Source of the DNA: Hyphomicrobium sp.
Lineage (GTDB): Bacteria; Pseudomonadota; Alphaproteobacteria; Rhizobiales; Hyphomicrobiaceae
DNA: 64,000 nt
Direction of reading: 5' to 3'
NCBI GenBank assembly: GCA_002928515.1
Contig: PERI01000003.1
Location: forward strand, 434,001 to 498,000
Shown here: positions 8,529-17,041 of the stretch, in pieces
How the letters are laid out: the number at the start of each line of letters is the position of its first letter
Position numbering within the stretch: the first letter of the stretch is position 1
Made by a program: the position numbers and the translations under genes
The notes under the pieces: model-generated
Databases searched by the model: none
Seen by the model: only the letters and a program-made list of their open reading frames with translations
What the model was told of the DNA's origin: nothing

Positions 8529-9344
8529 ATGAGAGCAAGTATGAAACCTTATCAACGTCGCTCGGGTGCACGTGACAGCGGCAGGCTTCACGGCAAAAGC
8601 GTTAGCGGTGGCGATGAACAATTGCGGCTGTTTGGTTTGCATCCTGTCGAAGCGGCGCTGCAAAATCCGGCGCGCATCGTCAAACGACTGCATGCCACAG
8701 AGAATGCCGAGCGCCGCCTGATCGATGCCATTGGACCTTTGACGTGTGCGGTAGAGCGCGTGTCGCCTCGCGATCTCGATCGCATCTTGGGGCCAGACGC
8801 TGTGCACCAAGGCGTGATGTTAGAGACCGAACCGCTGGATGAACCCGATTTTGCAACCTTAATCGAGGCTGCAAACGGGCATCCTTTAATCGTGCTCGAT
8901 CAGGTTACAGATCCGCACAATGTCGGTGCAATTTTGCGTTCAGCGGCTGTGTTTGGCGCGGCTGGACTGGTTATGACGCGGCGTCACAGTCCGCCGCTCA
9001 ATGGTGTCCTGGCGAAATCAGCGTCTGGCGCGCTGGAACTCGTGCCCGTTGCGCTGGTAGGCAATCTTTCTCAAGCCCTACTGGAGCTCCGTAATGTCGG
9101 CTTCACTTTGATCGGCTTAGACGGCAGTGCTGAGACGGCTCTTGAGACCACAGATTGGTCGCAACCAACGGCTCTCGTCATGGGGGCAGAGGGCAAAGGC
9201 TTACGTGAACTCACGCAAAAAACGTGCGATACGTTAGCGCGCATCACGACCGATGGTCCGATTGCAAGTCTCAATGTTTCGAATGCTGCTGCGATTGCAT
9301 TGCATACAGCAGCACTCGCACGGCTTGGTGCCAAGTCGCATTAA
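8529..9344 (+). CDS. rlmB: 23S rRNA (guanosine-2'-O)-methyltransferase of the SpoU family
   Basis: The protein methylates the 2' hydroxyl of a guanosine in 23S rRNA, position 2251 in the E. coli enzyme. An N-terminal substrate-binding domain (LRLFGLHPVEAALQNP) precedes the SPOUT knot with its three motifs: HNVGAILRSAAVFGA, LVMGAEGKGL and ASLNVSNAAAIALH. The start may be the ATG at 8529 or the ATG at 8541, the latter having GAGAG five bases upstream. It lies near tRNA-Tyr and stands alone. Confidence 0.9.
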   Translation: MRASMKPYQRRSGARDSGRLHGKSVSGGDEQLRLFGLHPVEAALQNPARIVKRLHATENAERRLIDAIGPLTCAVERVSPRDLDRILGPDAVHQGVMLETEPLDEPDFATLIEAANGHPLIVLDQVTDPHNVGAILRSAAVFGAAGLVMTRRHSPPLNGVLAKSASGALELVPVALVGNLSQALLELRNVGFTLIGLDGSAETALETTDWSQPTALVMGAEGKGLRELTQKTCDTLARITTDGPIASLNVSNAAAIALHTAALARLGAKSH

Positions 9345-9376
9345 CAGACAAACTTCATCGCGTGTGCGGATGCGCC

Positions 9377-9763
9377 TTACCAATCACCGCGACGGTGACC
9401 GCCGTAGTGACGGCGATGCCATTTGACGTGACGGTAGTGGCGCTTTGGAGCGCCCCATGCTGCATAGTACGGAGGCAAGGCGCCTCTATAACGCTTGATG
9501 CGCGGCGGACCCCAATAGTGCGAGTTGTAGTAGGGATAGTAGCCACGCGGCGTGTAGGAATACCGGTAAGGGTCGGTCACGCGATGCGAAACATAAACAT
9601 GATGATAGCGGGGATAATAGACCCAATGGCGCACTGTGCGCTCGCGACCCCAGCCCGCTGGTTGATCGGGACGATCCCAGCCGAATGCTGATGCCGGTTG
9701 CGAAACGGCTAGCGTCATCGCAAAGGCGGTTGCAAAGATCGCAACGATGGACTTCAGACGCAT
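9377..9763 (-). CDS. Small secreted protein rich in Tyr, His and Arg
   Basis: A clean signal peptide (MRLKSIVAIFATAFAMTL, cleavage at ASA) precedes about 100 residues unusually rich in aromatic and basic residues (YYPRYHHVYV, YYPYYNSHYWGPP, KRHYRHVKWHRRHYGGHRR). I recognise no domain; low-complexity envelope proteins of this type are common in Hyphomicrobiales. The strong positive charge suggests binding to anionic envelope polymers or metals, an inference. It is a single gene, tail to tail with rlmB. Confidence 0.65.
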   Translation of the reverse strand: MRLKSIVAIFATAFAMTLAVSQPASAFGWDRPDQPAGWGRERTVRHWVYYPRYHHVYVSHRVTDPYRYSYTPRGYYPYYNSHYWGPPRIKRYRGALPPYYAAWGAPKRHYRHVKWHRRHYGGHRRGDW

Positions 9764-10104
9764 GACAAAGACCTCAAATCGGTGCTGGCGATCACGGTTG
9801 TTCCAGCCTGCTTACGCCTCGTTAGATAGCTATTAAAATCTAACAGAACATGAAATGAATGCGAGACAAGGTTGCAACCGCAACGACTGTCATCGATCCC
9901 AGTGTTGCTCCAAGTGCCCTGTACTGGCCAAAATCGTGATGGTCTGGCAACACTTTCTGCATATCCCCTAGTCAAATCCACTGCTTAGAGGTCTTCTCTT
10001 GGTGCGAATCTCGTGATTCGTGCGGCTCATTTTGAGCCGAGCGACTCGGCCACATTCCGTTATGCGTCAGCAGTGCCGACGGCTCACCTTCAAGGGCGGA
10101 CGAC
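9764..10104. other. Intergenic region with three consecutive stem-loops
   Basis: I see no gene in this 341-bp stretch. It must hold the divergent promoters of the leftward secreted-protein gene and the rightward ABC exporter operon. Near the operon start there are three adjacent stem-loops: 10005-10020 (CGAATC/GATTCG), 10023-10039 (CGGCTCA/TGAGCCG) and 10037-10049 (CCGAG/CTCGG). The last two overlap and cannot form together. Confidence 0.45.
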
Positions 10105-12255
10105 GTGGCGCGACGGCAAGAAAAAAAAATCGACGAGCTCGTGCGCATGACGGCGGCCGTGGAGCGTCTTGAGCACCTCGTGGACGATGCCGACAGTGGC
10201 ATCCTTGCAGGTCATGGCAAAACTGAATCCGTTAAACCAGACACAACAGTGAAAAGGCGCTCTGCTCGTGTGACGCGACCGGTGCAGCGCAATTCTTTAG
10301 AACTTGAAATTCCAAATATTGCAGACAGTTGGGACGCCCGTCTTTCGGTTGAACCTAAAACACCGCCAGCAAAGCCGAAAGCGATTTCGGACTTTGTACT
10401 GCCGACTTTGCAAGCTCACCCACGGCACGTCGAGAGTGCGAGACCCGCGCAACCAAAGCGCGGGCTTGTCGAGCGCATACTTGCTTACTTGCTTGGTGCT
10501 GAAGCCAGTGCACTCAAGTCGGCACTGTCTGCCAGTGTGCGTCCGCTTGCGACGCTGATGCTGTTTAGTTTGGCGATCCATCTGCTGATAGTTTCGGCCG
10601 CTATTGTGACGATGATGATTATTGATCGGGCTGTCACAGCTCATTCGTTTCATGTGCTGGCGGAATGGGTGGTCTTCGGCCTCGCGCTGTGTGGTGCGTA
10701 TGCCGCATTGGACTTGTCACGACATCGCATCTGCGTGCGCATTGGCGACGATATCGATCGCCAGATTCATCGCGCAATTTTTGCGACAGAATTGCGGAAT
10801 GCCGTTCAAGCACGAAGTTCAAAAAACAGTGCGTCAGATGACCTCGAAGGCTTGCTTTACCCCTTTTCCAGCATGTCGCTGTTAGGCTTTCTTGATGCCT
10901 TGTGCGCGCCTGTTTTGATTGCTGCCATTTTCGCGTTGAGCATTCCTCTTGGTATATTCGCCGTTGCAGCAATCATGATCACCATGATGATCGTTCGTGC
11001 GTTACGGCGCTATTCGAAGAAGCTCAAAGCAGCACAGTCCGATTCTGGTGCGCGCGCCAAAGCGTTTACCCGAGATCTACACTCGCATGCTGAAACTTTT
11101 AGTGTGATGGGGACAATTGCGAGGCCATTGCATCGTTGGCATTCGTTGTATGATCAGTGGCGAAGCGCCCGATTAAAAAATTCTGACCAGATAGGCACTC
11201 TATTAACGACGCTTGCATCGCTCAGAATTTTACTAACGATACTTTTTGGCACGATGGCTGCTGGGTTGGCGTTGGTGCAAACTCTTTCGATCGGCGCGTT
11301 CATCGCGTCCGTTTTGCTGTTTGCTTGTGCCTTAGACATGATGGCGCGGCCCACACGCCGCATGTCGCATTTGAGCGAAGCGCTTTTGCACGCCCGACGA
11401 TTGAATGGCGTGCTTGCTACCAGCCAGGCCGTGACATCAACAACACATTGGCCACGACCATCCGGGCAGTTCGACGTGCAGAAATTGCGACTTGCTGCTC
11501 CCGGTACGGGTCGTCTCATCGTCAACGGCGCTTCATTCACAGTTGGTCCTGGTCAAATACTAGCGATCACAGGATCCAGTGGTTCTGGCAAATCAACGGT
11601 GCTTAAGGCGCTCGCGGGTCAGTGGCCTATCTTCGGTGGCAGCATTGGGTTGGATGGTCGTCGCGTCGATCACAGCATCGGAGATTCAATCGGACAGCAT
11701 ATCGGTTATTTGGCGCAAGGTGCGAAATTGATGCCCGGTAGTGTGGCAGAGAATATCAGCTCATTCCGGGTTAGCGACGCGACTGACGATGTGATCAAAG
11801 CCGCCGAGGCTGCTGACGCTCATCGCTTTGTAAAAAAACTGCCGAATGGATACGACACGGATATCGATGTCGATAGCGCATGTCTGACGCATGGTCAGAT
11901 GCAACGTATCGCGCTTGCGCGTGCATATTATAACACGCCGCAGCTCGTACTCCTCGATAACCCGGATGCAAACCTTGACCATCCGGGACGGCTGGCGCTT
12001 TTGTCGGCATTGCACGGCATGCGCAAGAATGGGCAAACCATCATACTCGTAACACAGCATGCCGATGTTCTTGCCGTTGCTGACCTGGTTGTCTGGCTCG
12101 ACGCGGGTCGGCAACGCGCATCCGGTGCGCCCGAGGACGTTCTCCGGCGGCTGCATGATGACGAGACAAGCAGTGTCGCAACAAAGCCAGTTCACAGTGT
12201 CGAAAAAGCCGACGACGAAGAATTAGAAGATCCCTACGACAGGATGAGCGCATGA
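10105..12255 (+). CDS. ABC transporter, membrane-ATPase fusion of the type I secretion kind, with altered catalytic motifs
   Basis: After about 120 polar residues comes a six-helix exporter domain (residues about 135-400) and a nucleotide-binding domain. Walker A is intact (GSSGSGKST, about residue 490). The signature is LTHGQ instead of LSGGQ (about 593). Walker B reads LVLLDNPDANLD (about 617), with asparagine where the catalytic glutamate is expected. The switch is VTQH. The overall pattern resembles PrtD/HlyB-like exporters, and the next gene is an HlyD-type adaptor overlapping by four bases, so together they would form an inner-membrane export complex. No outer-membrane TolC-like gene is nearby. 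The changed motifs suggest slow or altered ATP hydrolysis. The start is a GTG; the extended N-terminus makes its exact position uncertain. Confidence 0.8.
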   Translation: MARRQEKKIDELVRMTAAVERLEHLVDDADSGILAGHGKTESVKPDTTVKRRSARVTRPVQRNSLELEIPNIADSWDARLSVEPKTPPAKPKAISDFVLPTLQAHPRHVESARPAQPKRGLVERILAYLLGAEASALKSALSASVRPLATLMLFSLAIHLLIVSAAIVTMMIIDRAVTAHSFHVLAEWVVFGLALCGAYAALDLSRHRICVRIGDDIDRQIHRAIFATELRNAVQARSSKNSASDDLEGLLYPFSSMSLLGFLDALCAPVLIAAIFALSIPLGIFAVAAIMITMMIVRALRRYSKKLKAAQSDSGARAKAFTRDLHSHAETFSVMGTIARPLHRWHSLYDQWRSARLKNSDQIGTLLTTLASLRILLTILFGTMAAGLALVQTLSIGAFIASVLLFACALDMMARPTRRMSHLSEALLHARRLNGVLATSQAVTSTTHWPRPSGQFDVQKLRLAAPGTGRLIVNGASFTVGPGQILAITGSSGSGKSTVLKALAGQWPIFGGSIGLDGRRVDHSIGDSIGQHIGYLAQGAKLMPGSVAENISSFRVSDATDDVIKAAEAADAHRFVKKLPNGYDTDIDVDSACLTHGQMQRIALARAYYNTPQLVLLDNPDANLDHPGRLALLSALHGMRKNGQTIILVTQHADVLAVADLVVWLDAGRQRASGAPEDVLRRLHDDETSSVATKPVHSVEKADDEELEDPYDRMSA

Positions 12256-13637
12256 TGATGCGTGGCGACATCACGTCATCGACAGACGTTTTGTCATTGA
12301 CGCATGTGCCGTCGTTATCGCGCCGTGATCCTTGGGCTCGTCTCGGATTTGCTACAATTGCGTTTGTTTGCATAGCTATCTGGGCCGTGACGCGATCGTT
12401 CAACGCGCCCGAAACTTTTGCAGTTTCTGGAACGATACAAGATTTGGGCGACAGTATTCCGGTCAAGGTGCCGGATGGTGCCAAAGTATCGCGACTTCTG
12501 GTGCGCAACGGCGATCGCGTATCCGCAGGACAGCCGCTGGCTCACATTGATGATGCAGATATCCGGCGCGACTTTGAAGTTGCATCGACCCGAGTGACGG
12601 ACCTGCTGATTTCCGAACAACGTATTCTTGCACAACGCGATAAGACACAGTCTCTGACACTACCGGCAGGCATCGACCTGACCGATCCGGCGACTGCCAA
12701 ATTATTCTCTGAACATCGCGATAAGCTGGCAAAATCCCTTGCTTCGGCATCGGAAGAAAAAGCGTCACTTCGTGACATGCTCAAGCGAACTCAGTCAGAG
12801 GCTGCTGATGTCGCCAAGCAGTTGGCCGCTCGCCTCAAGGAACGAGATTTGAACGAGCGGGAATTGGCTAACTCACAACCTTTGTTTGAACGTAGTAGCG
12901 TCAATCGTCTGCGCTTTGGACAGTTGGAACGTGAGTCGATTCGTATCGGGACTGACATCGCAAAATTGCGTGCAGAGACGGCAAAAATTAAAGCTACCCG
13001 TGCTGATTTAGAAGCGCGCCTGGCACACGCAGACATTGATATCAGCCAAAGTGCCGTCCCTGAATTGGATCGCGTTCGCGATTTGCTCATGGATGCGACC
13101 GAGGCGCGAAATAATCTTGCGGCGCGACTTGAGCTGAGTAAAATTTTATCGCCCACCAGCGGGGTCGTTCGCGGGATCAAGGACATCGATGAAAGTGTGC
13201 GAAAATCACCGGACCCAGAACTAATGCGTATTTCATCTGGTAACGAAACTATTGTCATTGAAGCAACTATTGCGTCCAACCAGGTTGGAAAACTGCACGT
13301 TGGCGAAATTGTCTCTGTTGAATTTGCATCGTCGGCTAACGGTCAAACCGATACGGTTCGCGTTCCTATATCGGAGATTGGCGCAGCGCATGCAAAATCA
13401 CCGACCTCGTCGGCCATCAGTGCAGTGCCGATAAAAATCTCGATCCCTCACAGTCAGATTCAGAATCTTGAAAAAGAACCTCGCTGGCCCGCAGATAAGT
13501 CTGTGAAAATTGTTTTCGGATCTCGCTCCACCCCAACTCTTGCCGAAGTTACGCGTCCACTGGGCGATGGCCTAGCGTTCGTCTTCGATGCCGTTTCACC
13601 AGGAACGCCGCTCGCGACCGATCAATTCCGTCATTAA
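12252..13637 (+). CDS. HlyD-type periplasmic adaptor (membrane fusion protein)
   Basis: One membrane segment (LGFATIAFVCIAIWAV, near residue 35) is followed by a lipoyl-like half motif (VPDGAKVSRLLVRNGDRV), a long coiled coil of about 170 residues rich in Arg, Glu, Ala and Leu, the second lipoyl half (SPTSGVVRGIKDID), and a beta-barrel part. This order is typical of adaptors that link an inner-membrane ABC exporter to an outer-membrane channel. Its ATG overlaps the stop of the ABC gene (ATGA). Confidence 0.85.
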   Translation: MMMRGDITSSTDVLSLTHVPSLSRRDPWARLGFATIAFVCIAIWAVTRSFNAPETFAVSGTIQDLGDSIPVKVPDGAKVSRLLVRNGDRVSAGQPLAHIDDADIRRDFEVASTRVTDLLISEQRILAQRDKTQSLTLPAGIDLTDPATAKLFSEHRDKLAKSLASASEEKASLRDMLKRTQSEAADVAKQLAARLKERDLNERELANSQPLFERSSVNRLRFGQLERESIRIGTDIAKLRAETAKIKATRADLEARLAHADIDISQSAVPELDRVRDLLMDATEARNNLAARLELSKILSPTSGVVRGIKDIDESVRKSPDPELMRISSGNETIVIEATIASNQVGKLHVGEIVSVEFASSANGQTDTVRVPISEIGAAHAKSPTSSAISAVPIKISIPHSQIQNLEKEPRWPADKSVKIVFGSRSTPTLAEVTRPLGDGLAFVFDAVSPGTPLATDQFRH

Positions 13638-13675
13638 CTACGTTGTTTTGACTTTCATCACACCGTCCATTTTTC

Positions 13676-15484
13676 GTGATCAATTTGATGTGGTGCGGTC
13701 CGTTCTGGTCGTGCCGATCGTGTCAGCATTCATCACCAGCACTTGCGTTCCAGGAAAATTTAACTGACGTTTCGAGCCTTGTGTGGCCGAGTGCGTCTTA
13801 TATGTCCGCAGCATCAATTCTAGGACTGGATTTTGACGATCGGTTGCGCAGTAGTTCGCAACCGGGCGTTACTGATCGCATTGGAATTGAGTTAACTTCT
13901 GCGCTGAAACTGTTGTGCTTGTTGATTTGTTTGGCCGTGACACTTCCGGTTCAGGGTGCCTCCATTCAATCTGATGCTCTGGCTCCTCGCACACAGCACG
14001 AGCACGGTCACTCCAAGTATGCCGAAGCAACAGAGCAGGGAACAATTGCCTCAAAATCTCAAGTTGGAGCTGACGATGCTGTCCGAAATCAAACTCGCAG
14101 AATTCTCCAGAAGACATATGAGCAGTTGCTCGCTGCGCAAAATGCAAATGGCAATCTAGAAGTCTTGCAACGTGTTTCGCTTACTGGGCCAGTGTCGCGT
14201 CTTCGGACTAAATTGATAGCTGCCATTCGATATGAGCGATCGCTCGATAAAGTTTTGAAACACAAACATCCCGATCTCATCCAGGCCCGTGCCGAATTGA
14301 GAGCTATCAATGCTCAATTCGTTTCACGATTAAGGCCGTTGGTCCGCCGCGCGAAAGCTGAATGGCTGGCCGCTGATGCCGCCGTGGTCACGAAAAGCCA
14401 ACGTCCCTCGATGGAAGTTGCTCGGCGTTATCAAGCACTGACCAACGAAGCCGACAGCTTGGTGAGTAGCGAGCAAGAAACAGACATACCAGATCTTAGC
14501 AAGCCGGTGGCTGCTACAGTCAGTGAGCCAGACCTGCAGCCTCCGCAGCCATCGACCCCACTTCAGAAGGAGACTTTAGATCCCATTTCTATGTCGCAAT
14601 CAGCATCGCCATCGCATCCAATACTTATTTTGTCGCTTGGATTTCTTGCAGGGCTTTGCCTCGGCATCCTATCGGCGCGCGTCAAGGATACATGGGAGCG
14701 TCACGTCACGTCGTCGGCGCGGCTGGCTTTGGTTTCTGGCTACCCCGTTTTGCCTGCCATACCCAGACATGACGCGGTTGGCTTGCCCGCAGCGTGGTAT
14801 CATTCGAAGAACAAACACATCGAAGCCGGTCCATATTCAGATTTGCTGAGTGCGCTAGCTGGAACATTCGATGATGATGGTGCAAACTATAGGCTCGCCA
14901 TATCGCGCCTTCTCACTCGCATCAAAAGCCATCGACGACCCGGGCGTCCACACTGCATTCTATTTGCTTCGCCGCGAACCGGTGTCGGAAATTCAGCTCT
15001 CACACTCTCCCTCAGTTATGCCGCTGCTCTCGAAGGAGCGCGCGTCCTTGTTGTCGATGCGACATCCAAGTCGCCGAGTATTGCGCAAGCGTTTGGCGCT
15101 TCGCTCAAAAGCGATGGCGTGATTGCTCTCGATAGTAAGGAACAGCTTAGTCAGATTATTTTTGTAGATGGTTCATCGGGTCTGTCAATTTTACCCATCT
15201 CGTTATTAGGACTTGATGCACTGACCGATGCACAGCGGCGGCGGCTCGTCGCTGGCCTCAATAAAGTGAGCCAGAACTACGACCTCATCTTTGTGGATTG
15301 TGGTGGGCTACTCGGGGGCGAATGGTCTAGTTTTCTGCTGGATTATGCAGACCAAATTGTATTCGTTGCCCGCGCTCGTGTCACTACAGTTGCTGACGTT
15401 CTACAAACCATGGCACTCATTGAGCCATCGCGATCCCGAATTTCCGGCGCTGTCCTGACTTACTCGTCCGAGGTTGACTGCTAA
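13676..15484 (+). CDS. Wzz/BY-kinase-like protein with a defective P-loop
   Basis: The C-terminal third resembles the cytoplasmic ATPase domain of bacterial tyrosine kinases and chain-length regulators (ILFASPRTGVGNSALTLSLS, RVLVVDATSKSPSIAQAFG, YDLIFVDCGG). The P-loop lysine is replaced by asparagine (GVGNSA, about residue 435), so ATP binding or kinase activity is doubtful. There is a hydrophobic segment near residue 85 (LLCLLICLAVTLPVQGAS), a helical middle region, a proline-rich linker, and a second membrane helix (ILILSLGFLAGLCLGILSAR). There is no tyrosine-rich tail. The start is uncertain (GTG at 13676, ATG at 13688 or 13802). It follows the adaptor gene by 38 bp, so the three genes probably form one operon for export of a polymer or protein. 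Confidence 0.65.
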   Translation: MINLMWCGPFWSCRSCQHSSPALAFQENLTDVSSLVWPSASYMSAASILGLDFDDRLRSSSQPGVTDRIGIELTSALKLLCLLICLAVTLPVQGASIQSDALAPRTQHEHGHSKYAEATEQGTIASKSQVGADDAVRNQTRRILQKTYEQLLAAQNANGNLEVLQRVSLTGPVSRLRTKLIAAIRYERSLDKVLKHKHPDLIQARAELRAINAQFVSRLRPLVRRAKAEWLAADAAVVTKSQRPSMEVARRYQALTNEADSLVSSEQETDIPDLSKPVAATVSEPDLQPPQPSTPLQKETLDPISMSQSASPSHPILILSLGFLAGLCLGILSARVKDTWERHVTSSARLALVSGYPVLPAIPRHDAVGLPAAWYHSKNKHIEAGPYSDLLSALAGTFDDDGANYRLAISRLLTRIKSHRRPGRPHCILFASPRTGVGNSALTLSLSYAAALEGARVLVVDATSKSPSIAQAFGASLKSDGVIALDSKEQLSQIIFVDGSSGLSILPISLLGLDALTDAQRRRLVAGLNKVSQNYDLIFVDCGGLLGGEWSSFLLDYADQIVFVARARVTTVADVLQTMALIEPSRSRISGAVLTYSSEVDC

Positions 15485-15613
15485 ATACAGCGAACTTTGC
15501 GACGTGTGACTAATCTGCGCAGGGCTAGCGAACACAAACCAATCAGGTTATAAGCCCGCACACTTGGACATGCCTCTCAAACTTGAGATCAGAGTAGAAG
15601 GTTTCAGGCTTTA

Positions 15614-15688
15614 GCCGACTTAGCACAGTGGTAGTGCACCTGATTTGTAATCAGGGGGTCGGGGGTTCAAATCCCTCAGTCGGCACCA
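15614..15688 (+). tRNA. tRNA-Thr (TGT)
   Basis: This is a 75-nt cloverleaf with encoded CCA: acceptor GCCGACT pairs with AGTCGGC, the anticodon stem CCTGA/TCAGG encloses loop TTTGTAA with anticodon TGT, and the T arm contains GGTTCAAATCC. It precedes an AT-rich glycosyltransferase gene, but I found no duplicated 3' end that would mark an island. Confidence 0.95.
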
Positions 15689-15860
15689 CTTTTGTTGGTT
15701 TCAGATGGCTCATGATTGCTTTGCCCATTAACGGCAAAAATTATGCGCACAAAAACTTAGCTTTCGTCAATTTCATTGATTGCATTATTGTTTGTTTCAG
15801 CAGTCATTAACTTTTGAAGATTGCTCTGTCGTCGATTGTCTAAACACCAAGAGTTCTTCG

Positions 15861-16922
15861 ATGCTTGCTCCTAGTTATTTCGATGTATTTGGATGTGACT
15901 CTCCAGATATCAAAATCGATGCGACAAGACCTGTCGTTATTTGTGTGGTACGCAACGAAGCACTCAGGCTTCCTTATTTTTTACAACATCATCGCGCGAT
16001 AGGTGTGAGGCAGTTTTTTATTATTGATGATGGGTCGCAGGATGCGACTCCTGATATTCTAAATAGTGCGCCTGATGTCATTAGGATTTCGGCGCGAGGC
16101 TCATTTCGTGACCATAAACGTCACTGGGTCTCGGCCGTCGCCAATACATACTTGAATAATCGCTGGGCTTTGTTCTTGGATGCCGATGAATTGCTGGTCT
16201 ATCCTGGCTGGCCTGATCGTTCTCTAATAGATCTCGTAACCACACTCGAAAATCATGGAGAAGAGGCTTTCTTTGTAAGCCTTGTAGATATGTATGGTTA
16301 TGGTGATTTGGATTCGCTTAACTACCTAGCTGGTGCTCCTTTTCTTTCTTATTGTCCGCTATTTGATTCAGAGGGATACATCCTAGTTCCGCGCGATATC
16401 AATCGGCGCGAGGACTTAACACCGCCTGAGTACATAATTGGTGGCACAAGGCAGCGGCTGTTCTTCGAGAAACGCGCTCCAAACTATTTTGAGCGAACTT
16501 TAATCAGAAAGTTTTTCTCATTAGAGCGCAGGCATAATCTCGGACACTTACAAGCGCCTTTGGCATGGGTTACATGGCGTGCTGTTAAGTCAAGATTAGC
16601 CAAAGCGCGGCCTGCAATGAGTAAAGTTCCCTTGTTTCGTTGGCAATTGAGCGACGAAATTTGTAAAGGATATCATTCTGTCAGACGAGCCATGACCCTA
16701 TCTAAAGAATGGGGTTCTCTGCTTCATTTCAAGTATTTACAGGATTTTGAGTCACGAGCCATCAACGGCGCTGTTGAAGGTCAGCTTGGTTTTCACTACC
16801 GACATTACCAAGATAGGCTTATGACTGAAAAACTAGAAAAGATCGCGCACCCTCGGTCACGTCGCTTTGAAGGTGTTCAGTCCCTTATCGATGTGGGGCT
16901 GATGCGCGAGCGCAGTCATTGA
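15861..16922 (+). CDS. Glycosyltransferase family 2-like protein (Glyco_tranf_2_4 type)
   Basis: The N-terminal domain has the features of this group: VVICVVRNEALRLPYFLQHH, FFIIDDGSQDATPDIL and the metal-binding DADELL (ALFLDADELLVYPGW). These resemble the DUF23/GT92-like glycosyltransferases that add sugars to surface polysaccharides. The start at 15861 gives an N-terminus just before the domain; an in-frame extension to 15780 lacks a ribosome site. The gene is visibly AT-richer than its surroundings and stands alone between tRNA-Thr and a HAD gene, which suggests horizontal acquisition. The acceptor is unknown. Confidence 0.78.
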   Translation: MLAPSYFDVFGCDSPDIKIDATRPVVICVVRNEALRLPYFLQHHRAIGVRQFFIIDDGSQDATPDILNSAPDVIRISARGSFRDHKRHWVSAVANTYLNNRWALFLDADELLVYPGWPDRSLIDLVTTLENHGEEAFFVSLVDMYGYGDLDSLNYLAGAPFLSYCPLFDSEGYILVPRDINRREDLTPPEYIIGGTRQRLFFEKRAPNYFERTLIRKFFSLERRHNLGHLQAPLAWVTWRAVKSRLAKARPAMSKVPLFRWQLSDEICKGYHSVRRAMTLSKEWGSLLHFKYLQDFESRAINGAVEGQLGFHYRHYQDRLMTEKLEKIAHPRSRRFEGVQSLIDVGLMRERSH

Positions 16923-17041
16923 ATAGCTGCGGCACATGCAAATGCTAATTTATGATTCCTCTCAAGGCATAATAGTCTTGCAAGCCCGGTTGCTGCTGTA
17001 TAACTCAGCAAAACTAGTCACCTTCCTGTAGATCTCTAACA

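Noticed and set aside
15689-17041. Genomic island with duplicated tRNA-Thr 3' end
   Set aside because: No second copy of the tRNA-Thr 3' end and no integrase were found around the glycosyltransferase.
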